Under the pieces are notes generated by a model. That model saw nothing but the letters and a program-made list of their open reading frames with translations, was not told the DNA's origin and did not search any database. A stretch of DNA of 64,000 bases from Diadophis punctatus similis (Eukaryota; Chordata; Lepidosauria; Squamata; Dipsadidae): contig JALIGW010000016.1 of assembly GCA_023053685.1 (NCBI GenBank), positions 15,104,973 to 15,168,972 on the forward strand, written 5' to 3'. Numbering within the stretch: the first letter of the stretch is position 1; the number at the start of each line of letters is the position of its first letter. Both the position numbers and the translations under genes were made by a program. Below are positions 45,290 to 55,327 of the stretch, piece by piece.

Positions 45290-45745
45290 CACAAAAAGAG
45301 GTTGTTTTCTTTTCTTTTCTTTTGATTTTTTTTTATTTTTTTCCACAATCTCCATATACACATCCATACATATACCATAAATCATATCAAAACATACATA
45401 ATTATACATTTCTTCCCAATATATAATAAATTAATATCCTAATGTTGCACCATTATACTGTTGTTTACCAGTCTGTTTTCCCTCATTTCATAGTACTCCC
45501 CTCCCTCTATCTCCCTCTCTTCCTTCTACCTTCTTTCTCCTTCTCTCCCCCTTCCTACTTCCCTCCCTTCCCTTTCCTACATCCTCTTTCTCTCTCTTAA
45601 CCTTTCCCTGAGTGATTCTAATCATAGTCCATCTTATATTTAACAGACTAGTAACATATACCCCTACATCATTTAATTACCGGTGCCCCTTTTAAACTTA
45701 TATATTTTCTATATCATATCTATACACTACCTGACTCTCTGGTTT
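45290..45745. other. Pyrimidine-rich sequence, possibly LINE-derived
   Basis: T- and C-rich stretch (TTTTCTTTTCTTTTG, then CCCTCCCTCTATCTCCC). It resembles the inverted purine-rich 5' or 3' UTR of a LINE, but no diagnostic segment is seen. Confidence 0.35.
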
Positions 45746-45749
45746 CTTC

Positions 45750-45942
45750 CCCAAACCCCAAAAACGTTAACCTTAGACTGTCTACAGTCGACCTCTCCCT
45801 GTTTCTAAGAGGTCTGTAAGGGGCGTGCATAAGCGCACCACTGTGCCTACCGTCCCTGTCCTACTGTCCTATTGTCCTCTTTTATTGTTACTTTTTATTT
45901 ATGTTTATACAAACTACTACTATCCTATACATCTTTGACAAA

Positions 45943-45989
<47 letters not shown>

Positions 45990-45990
45990 A
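45750..45990 (+). mobile_element. LINE 3' tail (60920 family) with (AAAT)n
   Basis: AAACGTTAACCTTAGACTGT, GTCCCTGTCCTACTGTCC, and a tail of about 13 AAAT units from 45941. Confidence 0.85.
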
Positions 45991-46001
45991 CCTGAAAAGA
46001 G

Positions 46002-46247
46002 CCGAGGTGGTGCAGCGGTTAGAGGCAGGTACTGCAGGCCACTTTAGCTGACACTGATCCGCAGGTCAGCGGTTCAAATCTCACCGGCTCAAGGTTGACT
46101 CAGCCTTCCATCCTTCCGAGGTAGGTAAAATGAGGACCCAGATTGTTGGGGGCAATATAAATATTCATTGCTTACTGGTGTAAACCGCTTAGAGAGTGCT
46201 TGCACTATGAGGCGGTATATAAATCTCACAAATAAATAAATAAAGAG
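46002..46247 (+). mobile_element. tRNA/CORE-type SINE (MIR-like), full length
   Basis: Clear tRNA-like head: GAGGTGGTGCAGCGGTTAGA (A box) and AGCGGTTCAAATCTCACC (B box). The core GGTAAAATGAGGACCCAGAT and L2-like tail GAGGCGGTATATAAATCTCA follow. Confidence 0.95.
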
Positions 46248-46249
46248 GT

Positions 46250-46950
46250 GGTTTTCAATGTATTATGTTGGCAGTTGAGCAAAAAATATTTATTGTGCAA
46301 TGCTCTCTCTTCTAATGTCCTGGTTTAGATCCAGCCTATGCATCTGCCTACATTATTCTGTGCGTAGAATATGAAGTGTTTATTTATTTGAAATGACGCC
46401 TTTGTCAATAGGACAAAGAAGAAAGAAAAGCTTCACTCTGGGCTGGCAATACCCTAAGAAATGCCACGCTTTTATAAGGGGCCTCACTACTACCTTCTGG
46501 ATACAGTTAGTCCTCAATTTATGACCATTTCACTCGTCTTCCATTTTCTGCTATCCACCATCTTATTCCCTACTCAGATTTCCTGATTCTCACTGGCTAT
46601 CGACTTGTCATCGTTTTAATCCATACGGGTATTGTTGTCAAATTCTTTCCCCGCCACTCCAGAATATTTATATTTATGGCACTTTGTCAGGAATGGAAAA
46701 ATAGTACAAATGAAATGCATCTGCCTTTTCTCTTTAGGTAGCTCCATCTGTTTGGACAAACTTCTGGTGGTGCAAAAATTTGTCTTCATTTGAAATGCTT
46801 TCTGTCAACTGCCAAGAACAACAATAAATCACAGACTTTGAGGAAAGGGAAAAAAAAGAATGCCAATATGTTGTTTTGCAGAAATGACTCTATAAGTTTA
46901 ACTATTTTGTTTGGAATCTCCGCTCTGTAAAATTGTGGAGTGGAATCATG
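46250..46950. other. Intergenic, nothing recognised
   Basis: Includes a short Tigger-like terminus (CAGTTAGTCCTCAATTTATG, 46505-46524). Otherwise single-copy-looking. Confidence 0.5.
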
Positions 46951-46954
46951 AATA

Positions 46955-47395
46955 ACAGAATAAAATAGTTGGAAGGGACCTTGGAGGTCTTCTAGTCCAA
47001 CCCCCTGCTCAGACAGAAAACCCTATACCATTTCAGACAAATGGCTGTCCAATCTCTTCTTAAAAACCTTCAGTGTTTTTTAACAGACTAACAGAGTTGG
47101 AAGGGACCTCGTAGGTCATCTAGTCCAACTGGCCACCCAAGCAGGAGACCCTACACCATTTCTGACAGATGGGAGTCCAGTCTCTTCTTGAAAGCTTCCA
47201 GTGATGAAGCTCCCACAACTTCTGAAGGCCAGCTGTTCCATTGGTCGGTTGTTCTCATGGTCAGGAAATTTCTCCTTAGTTCTAGGTTGCTTCTCTCCTT
47301 GATTAGTTTCCATCCATTGTTTCTTCTACTGCCTTCAGGTGCTTTGGAGAATAAGTTGGCTCCCTCTTCTTTGTGGCAGCTATTACCAGAACATT
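46955..47395 (-). mobile_element. Two adjacent CR1 LINE 3' ends
   Basis: 46955-47068 (AATAGTTGGAAGGGACCTTG, subfamily with GCTCAGACAGAAAACC) and 47080-47395 (CAGAGTTGGAAGGGACCTCG, subfamily with GGCCACCCAAGCAGG). The two termini are in tandem, same strand. Confidence 0.88.
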
Positions 47396-47714
47396 AAATT
47401 TTCCTTCGTGATCAGTTTGTCAGTTCTGTATTTAAGAGGTGAAATAAATCACATCATTGACACTACTATAGCCAATTTCTGACATGCATCCTGAGAACCT
47501 CTTAGCCTGAGTTTGGACCTCACTGTGTCAGCACAGTGACTTCTTCAGCTTCTGATCTCTTGAAACCCTACAGCTTGAGATCTCATTGCTTCAAATATAG
47601 AGCGGCTGATTTACTGCTGGTTTCCCACTTCCTACACAGGTCTTTCATAGGCTCATTAAAACTGTACAATCATTAAGGGGTATTTTGTTGATAGCATTGT
47701 GAGATGACCTTGGG
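47396..47714. other. Intergenic, nothing recognised
   Basis: No feature recognised. Confidence 0.5.
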
Positions 47715-47836
47715 ATCTGAGACTGGCTGTTTTCTTGCAGATGTTTCATTACCCAAGCTAGATAACATCAACAGGACTAGAACTGATGATGTTACTTAGT
47801 TTGGGTAATGAATCTTCTGCAAGAAAACAACCAAGC
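47715..47836. mobile_element. Penelope-like fold-back, second subfamily
   Basis: Inverted arms GTTTCATTACCCAAGCTAGA and complement. The + strand hammerhead-like core is CTGATGA (47783-47789), stem, then GAATCTTC where GAAACGTC is expected. Confidence 0.65.
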
Positions 47837-48210
47837 TGTCAAGGTTCCAAGTAACACCTCCAACAAAAGAAGACTCCAAGGCCTGAAGTTCCTCAAAGTT
47901 CCAATTTATTAGAGATGTCACATTGGCACATCTGGGAAAACCTGAATCTGAGAGTTCCGGGTTTTCCCCACCCAAAAGAAAGTTGAAGATCCATCCACTG
48001 CACCCACAAGTCCATCACATGGTCCAATCGATTCACTGTCCCAACTGGAGACAACTCCCAGTCACTCCCATCCAGGTGCAGGGTGAATGTCCTTGACTTC
48101 CAGAGAAAGGAATGTTCTTATGGCTAATCCTCCACCACTCCCGTTTTCCCAGGCACTAAATGTGGCAGCCCTGAAGCTCCAATGATAAAGATGGCTTCCA
48201 GGGCTGACAG
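47837..48210 (-). mobile_element. Putative LTR fragment
   Basis: The + strand starts TGTCAAGGTTCC right inside a Penelope-like arm. The - strand has AATAAATTGGAACTTTGAGG near its 3' end. The other boundary is uncertain, perhaps at CTGACA near 48208, and no target duplication was found. Confidence 0.5.
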
Positions 48211-48239
48211 GCTGCCCCCTTCAGTTGAGAGCATCAGGG

Positions 48240-48650
48240 ACCCCACAAGACAACCCCACGGCAAAGCCGCCGCCGCCGCTGCCCGCTGCCGCTGCCACCA
48301 GACCAAGGGAAAGCCGCCGCTACCGCCGCCGGACCACGGCAAAGTTGCTGCTGCTGCCCACCACCACTGCCCACCACCACTGCCCGCCACTGCTGCCCAC
48401 CGCCGCTGCCACCGGACCAAGGGAGAGCTGCTGCCCCCGCTGCCACCGAACCAAGGGAAAGCCTCCGCCGGTGCTGCTGCCCGCCACTGCTGCCCGCTGC
48501 TGCTGCCGCCGGACCAAGGGAAAGCCGCCGCCACCACTGCCGCCACCGGACCATGGCAAAGCTGCTGCTGCCATTGCTGGCCGAAGCCTGCTCCCGAGGC
48601 AGCTAAGGAGCCACCGCTGCTGCTGCTGCCCAAAGCGAGCCCACAGCTTT
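48240..48650. repeat. GC-rich imperfect tandem repeat (GCC/CTG-rich)
   Basis: Units of about 55-70 bp with the core ACCGGACCAAGGGAAAGC separated by GCCGCCGCTGCC-like runs, at least six times. Long open frames rich in Ala, Pro, Ser or Gly appear on both strands. They are low-complexity translations, not genes. Confidence 0.9.
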
Positions 48651-48699
48651 GAAGACCAACTTCCACATTTGAAGACCCCCGAGTTAGGGGTTAGGGGTG

Positions 48700-48826
48700 C
48701 AAGGGTCTTCAAACCTGGCAAGTTTAAGACTTGTGGACTTCAACTCCCATTCCTGAGCTAGCATGACTGGAGGAGGAATTCTGGGAGTTGAAGTCCACAA
48801 GTCTTAAAGCTGTCAAGTTTGAAGTT
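48700..48826. mobile_element. Fold-back MITE
   Basis: GGGTCTTCAAACCTGGCAAG ... CTGTCAAGTTTGAAG. Arms pair through GACTTGTGGACTTCAACTCC. Confidence 0.9.
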
Positions 48827-48834
48827 TGTAAAAA

Positions 48835-49030
48835 GTGTACATAGTTGTAAAAAGTATACATGGTTGTAAAAAGTATACATGGTTGTAAAAATTATTCTGC
48901 TACACTGGTATTTTATTAAATAATATATTACTACACCATTTGGTTCAGAATACTTTTTTCCTTGTTTTCCTCCTCTAAAATCTAGGTGCGTCCTATATTC
49001 CGGTGCGTCCTATACTCCGAAAAATAAGGT
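48835..49030. mobile_element. TIR DNA transposon end (GTGCGTCCTATACTCCG)
   Basis: GGTGCGTCCTATACTCCGAA then AAATAAGGTA. The preceding TAAAAAGTATACATGGTTG units are a small tandem repeat at 48833-48890. The left end was not identified. Confidence 0.6.
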
Positions 49031-49740
49031 AAGTAATGTGCATGTCTCTAATTTTGGATGGGTACAAAACTCCCCCTCCCCCTTGAGAGATAGGACCACA
49101 ACAGAAAGATAAGCTGTAGGTCTGTGCCTAGTTTGTCTTCATTTTCTTTTCAAAATTGTACCCACTAAGGGTTTGATTTGGATTAATTTATCTCATCACT
49201 GCAAAATAGCACATTTTTTCCCACTGGGAAACCCTCCAGATGGTGTGTGGCGTGTGGGGGAAAAGGAGCATTTTGTGTGGGAAGGTTTGGTGGAAATTTG
49301 ACATCAGCCAGACGGCGCATCTGTGTGAGGCAGAGCTAAAGCAGATTGAATTAGCAAGATTCCTAAAGAATCAAATCAAATCAAATTAAGAAGCAGTTTC
49401 TCGTATAATTAAGAATCTCAGACACTCCATGCAGCATGGAGTCTAATCTGTCTCTATTATACTTCAATAAGCCAAGCTGCAACAGAATGATTAACGAAAA
49501 CAAAATGGCTGTGTTTCTTGCATCTTAACCGGGAATGGCTGGGTAACTGGGTAAAACTGAAGACAGTCAAAAATAATGTGGATAGGATCTCAATTGTTGA
49601 GGATCAAGAACCTCGTCACTTGCCTCTTCCTGCCTCTTTCGTAGCAGGGTCATCTTCTGGATTCTGTATCTCAGCTTTGCTGGAGTGTGAGAAAACTGGA
49701 GTGTAGGAACTGTGAGTGTAAACATTGTAAAAATGTAAAA
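49031..49740. other. Intergenic, nothing recognised
   Basis: 710 bp without recognisable repeat or gene. Confidence 0.5.
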
Positions 49741-49745
49741 TTTTC

Positions 49746-50328
49746 TGTCATGCCCACCTCGGAGCCTGAATCAGCAGAGGAGGACAAGCCCGAGCTGGAG
49801 CTGACAGGAGATCTAGGGGGCGGCTTTGTTGGCTTCAGAGGAATGTGGGGAGGAGCAGGCTGAGGCAGCCCAGGACCCTTCAGGATTGGAATGGCTTGTT
49901 AGCAGGGAGGAACAGGGGCAGGATGACTGAGAGAGGGCAAGCAATGGACATGAGAAGCGATGGAGCTCAGGCGATGAGCAAAGAGCGCCCCCTCCTGATC
50001 CCCGAGCATGGTGAGTGGAGAGAAGGCGGGAACAGCATAGGCTGACCCAACGACTTAGGAAGAGAGCGCCCCAGCCCTCTTCACAAGGCATACATGGGGA
50101 CTGAGATTTAAGGAGATGCTGTGGGGAGGGGCATTTGTCGGGAACAAATGCTGAATTTGTAGAGTTTGGTGTGCTGGTACAGACATTTGGAGTTTGCAGG
50201 ACTGCTTGCTTCTTCCTGACATCTTGGATTCAGTGCCTTGTTCCTGACTTTGTGGACTCATTGTTTGTTCCTTGTTTCATAGACTCATTTCCCTGTTCCT
50301 TTGTTTTGCTGGGCGCAGCCAGAGGCTG

Positions 50329-50395
<67 letters not shown>

Positions 50396-50507
50396 CTGAG
50401 ACTTGCCAAGAACATGGGAGTGTTTGGGGGGAAATTTGGAGCATTAAAGGGGAGTTTGAATTCTCATCTAACTGTGTGACCTTCGTGCCTTGTCCTGGAG
50501 CATCACA
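49746..50507 (+). mobile_element. Solo LTR, copy 2 of the 8846 family
   Basis: Starts TGTCATGCCCACC and ends GGAGCATCACA. Flanks TTTTC (49741-49745) and ATTTC (50508-50512), 4 of 5. Shares GGCATTTGTCGGGAACAAA with copy 1. It is longer because of a (GT)n array at 50329-50391. Confidence 0.9.
50329..50391. repeat. (GT)n microsatellite inside the LTR
   Basis: About 31 GT units. Copy 1 of the LTR has only a short GT-rich stretch at the same place (about 9378-9412). Confidence 0.97.
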
Positions 50508-50509
50508 AT

Positions 50510-50685
50510 TTCCCTGTCCAGTCATGTCCGACTCTAGGGCTCGGTGCTCATCTCCGTTTCTTGATCAAGGGAGTCAGCGTTGTTCGAAGACATTTTCCAT
50601 GGTCATGTGGCCAGCATGGCTATGCACCAAAGGTGCACTGCTACCTTCTCACCAAAGTGGTACCTGTTCATCTACTAAATATTGT
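50510..50685 (-). mobile_element. Sauria-type SINE fragment
   Basis: TCATGTCCGACTCTAGGGCT, GGTGCTCATCTCCGTTTCTT, GGTCATGTGGCCAGCATGGC. Confidence 0.85.
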
Positions 50686-51265
50686 AGTTTAATCTGAACA
50701 ATGTAGGAAGTGTAAAATGAAAGCTGGGAGGTCAGCTGAGTTGTGTAAAAAGTAAAACAATCATACGATGTTCATAGAGTGGTCTTGTCTATGAAGGTCT
50801 TCACTTGCAGGACTTGAGCTAGGAGAAGAAAGAGGGAAAACGGCCGTCTCCTTCCCTCATGCCGGCCGCTCCATTGCCCATTTCTCCATTTAGCGCAGCG
50901 TCCAGGATCCAATTTGATAGCCGGGGGAGGGGGGTTTAACAACTGGTTCGCTGAACCAGTGCGAACCAGCGGAATACCACCACTGATTGCATGGCATTGT
51001 TACAGTAAACAGGTGACCACAATGCTATTGCAGAGTAGTAGTGTGACTTGCCAAGTTACCAGCCCTCTTATAGGAAACTGGTGCTTCCCAAGTGTGCCAC
51101 AGGAGGGCGATCTGACTTCACATCAGAGAGAAAAATGCGCAGCTCTTCCTGCAGTGTCCCCCAAGGCTCCGTCCCTTCCCAGAACTGTCTCGCAAGTGGG
51201 TGTCACAATCGGGAAAGTTCAGAGCCATCAGGAATCTGACTGCCTGCACTGATTACAGCTCATCT
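50686..51265. other. Intergenic with a MITE fragment
   Basis: A truncated ACCGGTT-type hAT MITE end lies at 50926-50985 (TTTAACAACTGGTTCGCTGA, ATACCACCACTG). The rest is unassigned. Confidence 0.5.
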
Positions 51266-51267
51266 CC

Positions 51268-51440
51268 CCAACGAAGTGGTACCAAGCTATCTACTTGCAT
51301 AAAACATGCTTTTGAACTGCAAAGTGGGCAGAAGCTGAGGCAAGTGACAGGAGCTCACCCTGCCACACAGTGCTAGGGTTCGAACGCTGGAGTTAAGACC
51401 ATCTCCAGTGTCATTAAGCCACTGAGCCACCACACCTTTG
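51268..51440 (-). mobile_element. Sauria-type SINE, tRNA-proximal half
   Basis: GAAGTGGTACCAAGCTATCT, GTGGGCAGAAGCTGAGGCAA, GGGTTCGAACGCTGGAG (B-box complement), AAGCCACTGAGCCACCACAC. Confidence 0.85.
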
Positions 51441-51550
51441 GAGAGAGGGTAAAATGGGAATAGGAAAAAATGGTCAATCATATTCTATATTCCTAGTAGT
51501 GACCCCCCCTCCCAAAGAGCAATCATATTGACAAGCCCTCAAACAGGTAC

Positions 51551-51790
51551 AGGTAGTCCTAGAATTACAACCGTTTGTTTAGTGACTGTTCAAAGTTACA
51601 CCGGCACTGAAAAAAGTGACTAACAACCAGTTTTCACACTCATGTCCATCCCAGCATCCCAATGGTCACGCGAACAAATTTGGGATGCTTGGCAACTGAC
51701 ATGTACTTATGACTGTTGCAGTGTCTGGGAGTCATGTGATCACGTTTGGTGACTGTTGATAACCAAAGTCAATGGGTAAGCCAGATTCGC
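51551..51790. mobile_element. Tigger-like MITE, right half replaced
   Basis: CAGGTAGTCCTAGAATTACA through AAAGTCAATGGGTAAGCCAG, then cut by the element at 51787-52079. Confidence 0.85.
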
Positions 51791-52079
51791 TTAATGCGCG
51801 AGGGGACATGCACGTGCACATGATTTCAGCACTTTTTTGCTTCCACGCATGCGCGGAAGCAAAAGATTGCAGAAATCTTGCACGCACATGCATCCCCTTG
51901 CGAGATTTTGCTTCCGCGCATGCGCAGGAAGCAAAATCAGCCCAAAAATTCCCCCAAAAAAGATGGTGCCGCGTGACAGACTGGGGAAGACGGCACCGGA
52001 GCTGTTGTGTGTAAATAGCACCATCTGCTGGCCACTACCGGAATGACAGAGTGGACCGCACTGGTAGCAACCCACCACT
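51787..52079. mobile_element. hAT-type MITE (relative of 636-1071), left end lost
   Basis: Shares AGCAAAAT and GCACGTGCAC blocks with 636-1071 and ends CTGGTAGCAACCCACCACTG. NRF1-type CGCGCATGCGCA at 51915-51926. The left terminus is missing at the junction with the Tigger-like MITE. Confidence 0.75.
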
Positions 52080-52087
52080 GGGGTGAT

Positions 52088-52410
52088 TATGTATGGAGTC
52101 ACCAGATTTTCCTAAAGGAAATCAACTCCGATTGTCCTTTGGAAGGACAGATCCTGAAGCTAAAGCTCAAATACTCTGGCCACCAAATGAGAAGAGGCGA
52201 CTCACTGGAAAAGACCCTGATAGAGGGAAAGATGGAAGGCCAAAGGAGAAGGGGAAGAGGATGAGATGGTTAGGTAGTGTCATCAACGCAATGAATATGA
52301 ATTTGAGCAAACTCTGGGAGACAATGGAAGACATAGCATGCTATGGTTCATGGGGCTGAGAAAAACTGGACATGACTTAGCGATAGAATGACAACAACAA
52401 CAAACCAGGT
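52088..52410 (+). mobile_element. Bov-B (RTE) LINE 3' end
   Basis: A frame contains LKLKYSGHQMRRGDSLEKTL and IEGKMEGQRRRGRG, the Bov-B reverse-transcriptase C-terminus. It is followed by GTTCATGGGGCTGAGAAAAA and CATGACTTAGCGATAGAATG with (ACA)n, the Bov-B 3' tail. Confidence 0.85.
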
Positions 52411-52432
52411 TTTGTGAAGAGGAGGTGTGAAA

Positions 52433-52696
52433 CAGTGGTGGGCTGCTCCTGCTTCGGACCGGTTCTATAGAACCGGTAGCGGAAATTTCCCGCCGCTCGC
52501 CAAACCGGCAGCGATGACCGGCGGTCCACGCCCCTGAACAGGTCCTCTAGTCGCCGCGGATTGCCAAAATACCTTCTGCGCATGCGCAAAGGCTTCTGCG
52601 CATGCACAGAGGATCATTTCCGGGAAGGGATGCGCAAAACGTGCACTTCCGTCGCGATGTGAACCGACAGGGAAGGTTAAGTAAAACCTACCCCTG
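52433..52696. mobile_element. 264 bp hAT-type MITE
   Basis: CAGTGGTGGGCTGCTCCTGC to AAAACCTACCCCTG. Perfect 8 bp duplication GTGTGAAA (52425-52432 and 52697-52704). NRF1-type TGCGCATGCGCA at 52577-52588. Confidence 0.96.
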
Positions 52697-52704
52697 GTGT
52701 GAAA

Positions 52705-53155
52705 GGTCTCTCTGAACTTGATTTCAATTGAATCTTCATGGCTGGAGACCCACCGCTTGGATTATAATTCTGACAATATACAAAACAACAATGAACCTAT
52801 CATGAGCTGACAATTTAATTAATCTAATTGGCTCCCGCCTTCTGGAACATGAGTTGAGAGCCACCTCCCACCATTTTGGCCTTCCATAACAGCCTCAAAA
52901 CCAGCCCCTTTTGACTGGCCTGGGACGCTGATGGGGGCATTCCATTTTGGAGGTGGTCAGTGGACTAGGAAGAAGATTCCCAACTCCACCCCCATGGCAT
53001 TCTGGTTTCATTCTATTTCTGTTTATTTAAAACTTAATGGTTTAACGTTTGTACGTCATCTTTTATGAAGTCTGGATAAGCCACCCAGAGTCATTTGACA
53101 ATGAGATGGGTGCAACATACATTTAATAAAAAAATAAATAATAAACAATGATCAA
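52705..53155 (+). mobile_element. Probable old LINE/SINE tail
   Basis: The end GATAAGCCACCCAGAGTCAT ... GAGATGGGTGCAACATAC with AATAAAAAAATAAATAATAA is an L2/CR1-type 3' tail. The left part is unassigned. Confidence 0.55.
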
Positions 53156-53321
53156 GTCAACTCTGAGGAACAGACATTGCTATTCCCATTTTACTTTTTT
53201 AGTACTATATAAGACTGAACCAGCATTCAGCTGAAGGAAGTTTAAATTATCACCATAACCACCATTAAAGAAGAAGAAAAAAGAATGTCATTAAATTACA
53301 TTCATTCCTTTTCCCTTAGAG

Positions 53322-53456
53322 CAGTGTTTCTCAACCTTGGCAGTTTGAAGATGTGTGGACTTCAACTCCCAGAATTCCACAGCCAGCAATGCTGGCTGGG
53401 GAATTCTGGGAGTTGAAGTCCACACATCTTCAAACTGCCAAGGTTGAGAAACACTG
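53322..53456. mobile_element. 135 bp fold-back MITE, near-perfect palindrome
   Basis: CAGTGTTTCTCAACCTTGGC ... AAGGTTGAGAAACACTG. Perfect 8 bp duplication CCTTAGAG (53314-53321 and 53457-53464). The arms differ at only one or two positions. Confidence 0.97.
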
Positions 53457-53464
53457 CCTTAGAG

Positions 53465-53816
53465 ACACATTCCGGTTTTTAAGAGTCATAGTTTGGACAA
53501 ACTCAACAAAGATCATGGTTGTTTGTTTCCATACATCAAAGTCCCCACGTAGGTTTTTGAACTTAAAGCAAGCAAACAAACAAAATGTTGACCTTACTTT
53601 CCAAGTTCCAAAGCCATTTTAAAAATTGTTCCTAGTGAATAAAAATGTAAACAGAATCTTCTTTGTCGGGAGCTCAATCCCATGTGGTCACGATAGGAGT
53701 GGCAGAATAAGATTTAGGCATATAAAAGTACAAAGAACTCAGTTTGATTCCATGCGATGGGACACATTTATAATTCACATTCCTCCATTTACAAAGTACT
53801 GGTATGAATTTGGTGA
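53465..53816 (-). other. MTNR1B: Probable MTNR1B 3' UTR start
   Basis: Unique AT-rich sequence downstream of the MTNR1B stop, ending at a 135 bp fold-back MITE at 53322-53456. No - strand AATAAA is present here. The nearest TTTATT on the + strand (AATAAA on -) is at about 53032-53037, beyond the MITE. The 3' end is therefore unresolved. Confidence 0.4.
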
Positions 53817-54658
53817 TTACTTTTTAAAGCAGGAGAAAGTTTGCTCTTCTGTATTTCTGTCTCCCTCTTCGGAAGTGTTCTGATGAAACAGCGTGGGAAT
53901 CCACAGTGACATAAGAATTCGTTTATATTCCTTCCGAAAATTTTGGTTCAGAAGCCCGTAAATTATTGCATTAAGGCAACTGTTGAAGTAGGCCATGAAG
54001 TAGCTGACCACAAACAGCCACTCAGGGATTTTGGGGGCTACTTCTGAAGGATTAATGGCCACAGCCAGACCTATTAAGTTTAACGGCGCCCAGCAAAAGG
54101 CAAAGATCACAAAGACAACAAACATAGTGAGAAAGTTTCGGATGTCGCTTGGTTTTATCTTCAGCTTCAATTCTGATTTGACTTTCCTCCTCACTCGTAT
54201 CACCAGAACCCAGATCCTCAAGTAGCAGAAGCTCACAATGGTGATCGGAAGGATGAAGTGGATGACGACAACGGCAATGGTGTAACAGGAGCTGGTCGTT
54301 TGAGCGAAGGTGCACGAGTAGATCCTTTGATCGTACTTGAGAGAGCCGATGAAAAAGTTTGGCACGAGTGCAACCACGGTGAGAACCCAGACGAGGCAGA
54401 GATAGAACATCGTGTTCCACCAGCTATAGACTTTATTGTAGACAAAACTGTGGCAAATGTAGCAGTATCTGTTGATGGCAATGGCGGTGATGTTGAAGAT
54501 GGAACCGATCACGCTCAATCCCATCACAAAGCCGCTTGCTTTGCAGTGTGTTTCTCCCAATGACCAGCCGTTGTGAAAAAGGGCAACGAGGATTAAAGGA
54601 TAAGGGTACAAGGCCACCACTAAGTCCGCCAGGGCCAAGCTAACCACAAACACATTGC
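53817..54658 (-). CDS. MTNR1B: MTNR1B, melatonin receptor type 1B, exon 2
   Basis: Class A GPCR for melatonin, coupling to Gi to lower cAMP. The exon starts after TTTCTTTTTCAG on the - strand with GC completing a Gly codon, then [20 protein letters not shown] (TM2), as in vertebrate melatonin receptors where exon 1 ends in TM1. It has 279-280 codons and a TAA at 53817-53819. Family marks are NRY at the end of TM3 ([11 protein letters not shown]), the ligand-contact His in VVVIHF (TM5), FCWAPLN (TM6), NAIIYG in place of NPxxY (TM7), and Cys residues in HCKASGF and YSCTF for the conserved disulfide. The tail [13 protein letters not shown]...SCFKK is short and unlike the human end. MTNR1A is the alternative, but the SLC36A4 neighbour supports 1B. 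Exon 1 was not found up to 64000. Confidence 0.95.
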
Positions 54659-54668
54659 CTGAAAAAGA

Positions 54669-54675
<7 letters not shown>

Positions 54676-54726
<51 letters not shown>

Positions 54727-54762
54727 AGGGAGGGAGGGAGGGAGGGAGGGAGGGAGGGAGAG
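54676..54762. repeat. (GA)n-(GGGA)n microsatellite at MTNR1B acceptor
   Basis: On the MTNR1B strand it reads (CCCT)n then (CT)n, then TTTTTTTCTTTTTCAG and the exon. It is the polypyrimidine tract of MTNR1B exon 2. Confidence 0.97.
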
Positions 54763-55325
54763 AGGAACAAAGTCAAGACTTTGGATATCCAAAAATGAGA
54801 AACTCTTTCAGATGTAAACATATGAGATTGAATTTATAAGGAGAAGCAATTGAGTTTTGTTGTTTTAAAAAATCTGACTTTGGAACAAAACTCCGTAGCA
54901 AAAACTCCGTAACTCAGATTTTGCTCTGTAAAGTAGAGAGAATATGTACATGTATCTGTATTTGCAACCCTTTGCTTCAAAGAATGATATGGTCTTCCCT
55001 AGATTGGTCCTTCCAGTCATGAGATATGGAAGGGGTCAAATGTGGTACTTTCCAGTCAAATGTGGTACTTTCCAGGTGTGTTAATTATATTTCTCATCGT
55101 TTCCGGTAAAACAATGAAGTTGGCCTGGAATTATGGGAAATGTACTTCAACACATCTGGAGAGCATTAGGCTGGGAAATGATAATGGACAATGGAGATAA
55201 GATAACTAACTTCTTTCTTTTTCATTATTGCTCCTATGAATCAGTCTTGATTCCTGGCAAGTGCTGGGAGTAGTCCCTGCAGTTGTCTTGGCAATGTTGA
55301 TAAAAGTGGTTTGTCATTGCCTTAT
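54763..55325. other. MTNR1B intron 1, nothing recognised
   Basis: A 21 bp tandem duplication (TCCAGTCAAATGTGGTACTT at 55032 and 55053) is the only structure seen. Confidence 0.5.
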
Positions 55326-55327
55326 TA

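Noticed and set aside
46002..46090. tRNA gene candidate (A and B boxes)
   Set aside because: It is the head of a tRNA-derived SINE: no intact cloverleaf acceptor stem, followed by the standard SINE body and tail.
48124..48761. Open frames of 100-180 codons rich in Ala, Pro and Gly on both strands
   Set aside because: They overlap in several frames and both strands, consist of the GC-rich minisatellite, and show no conserved domain or splice context.
54659..54821. N-terminal extension of the MTNR1B frame beyond the exon
   Set aside because: It translates the (CT)n/(CCCT)n tract and the intron. The AG at 54659-54660 and the family intron position place the exon start at 54658.
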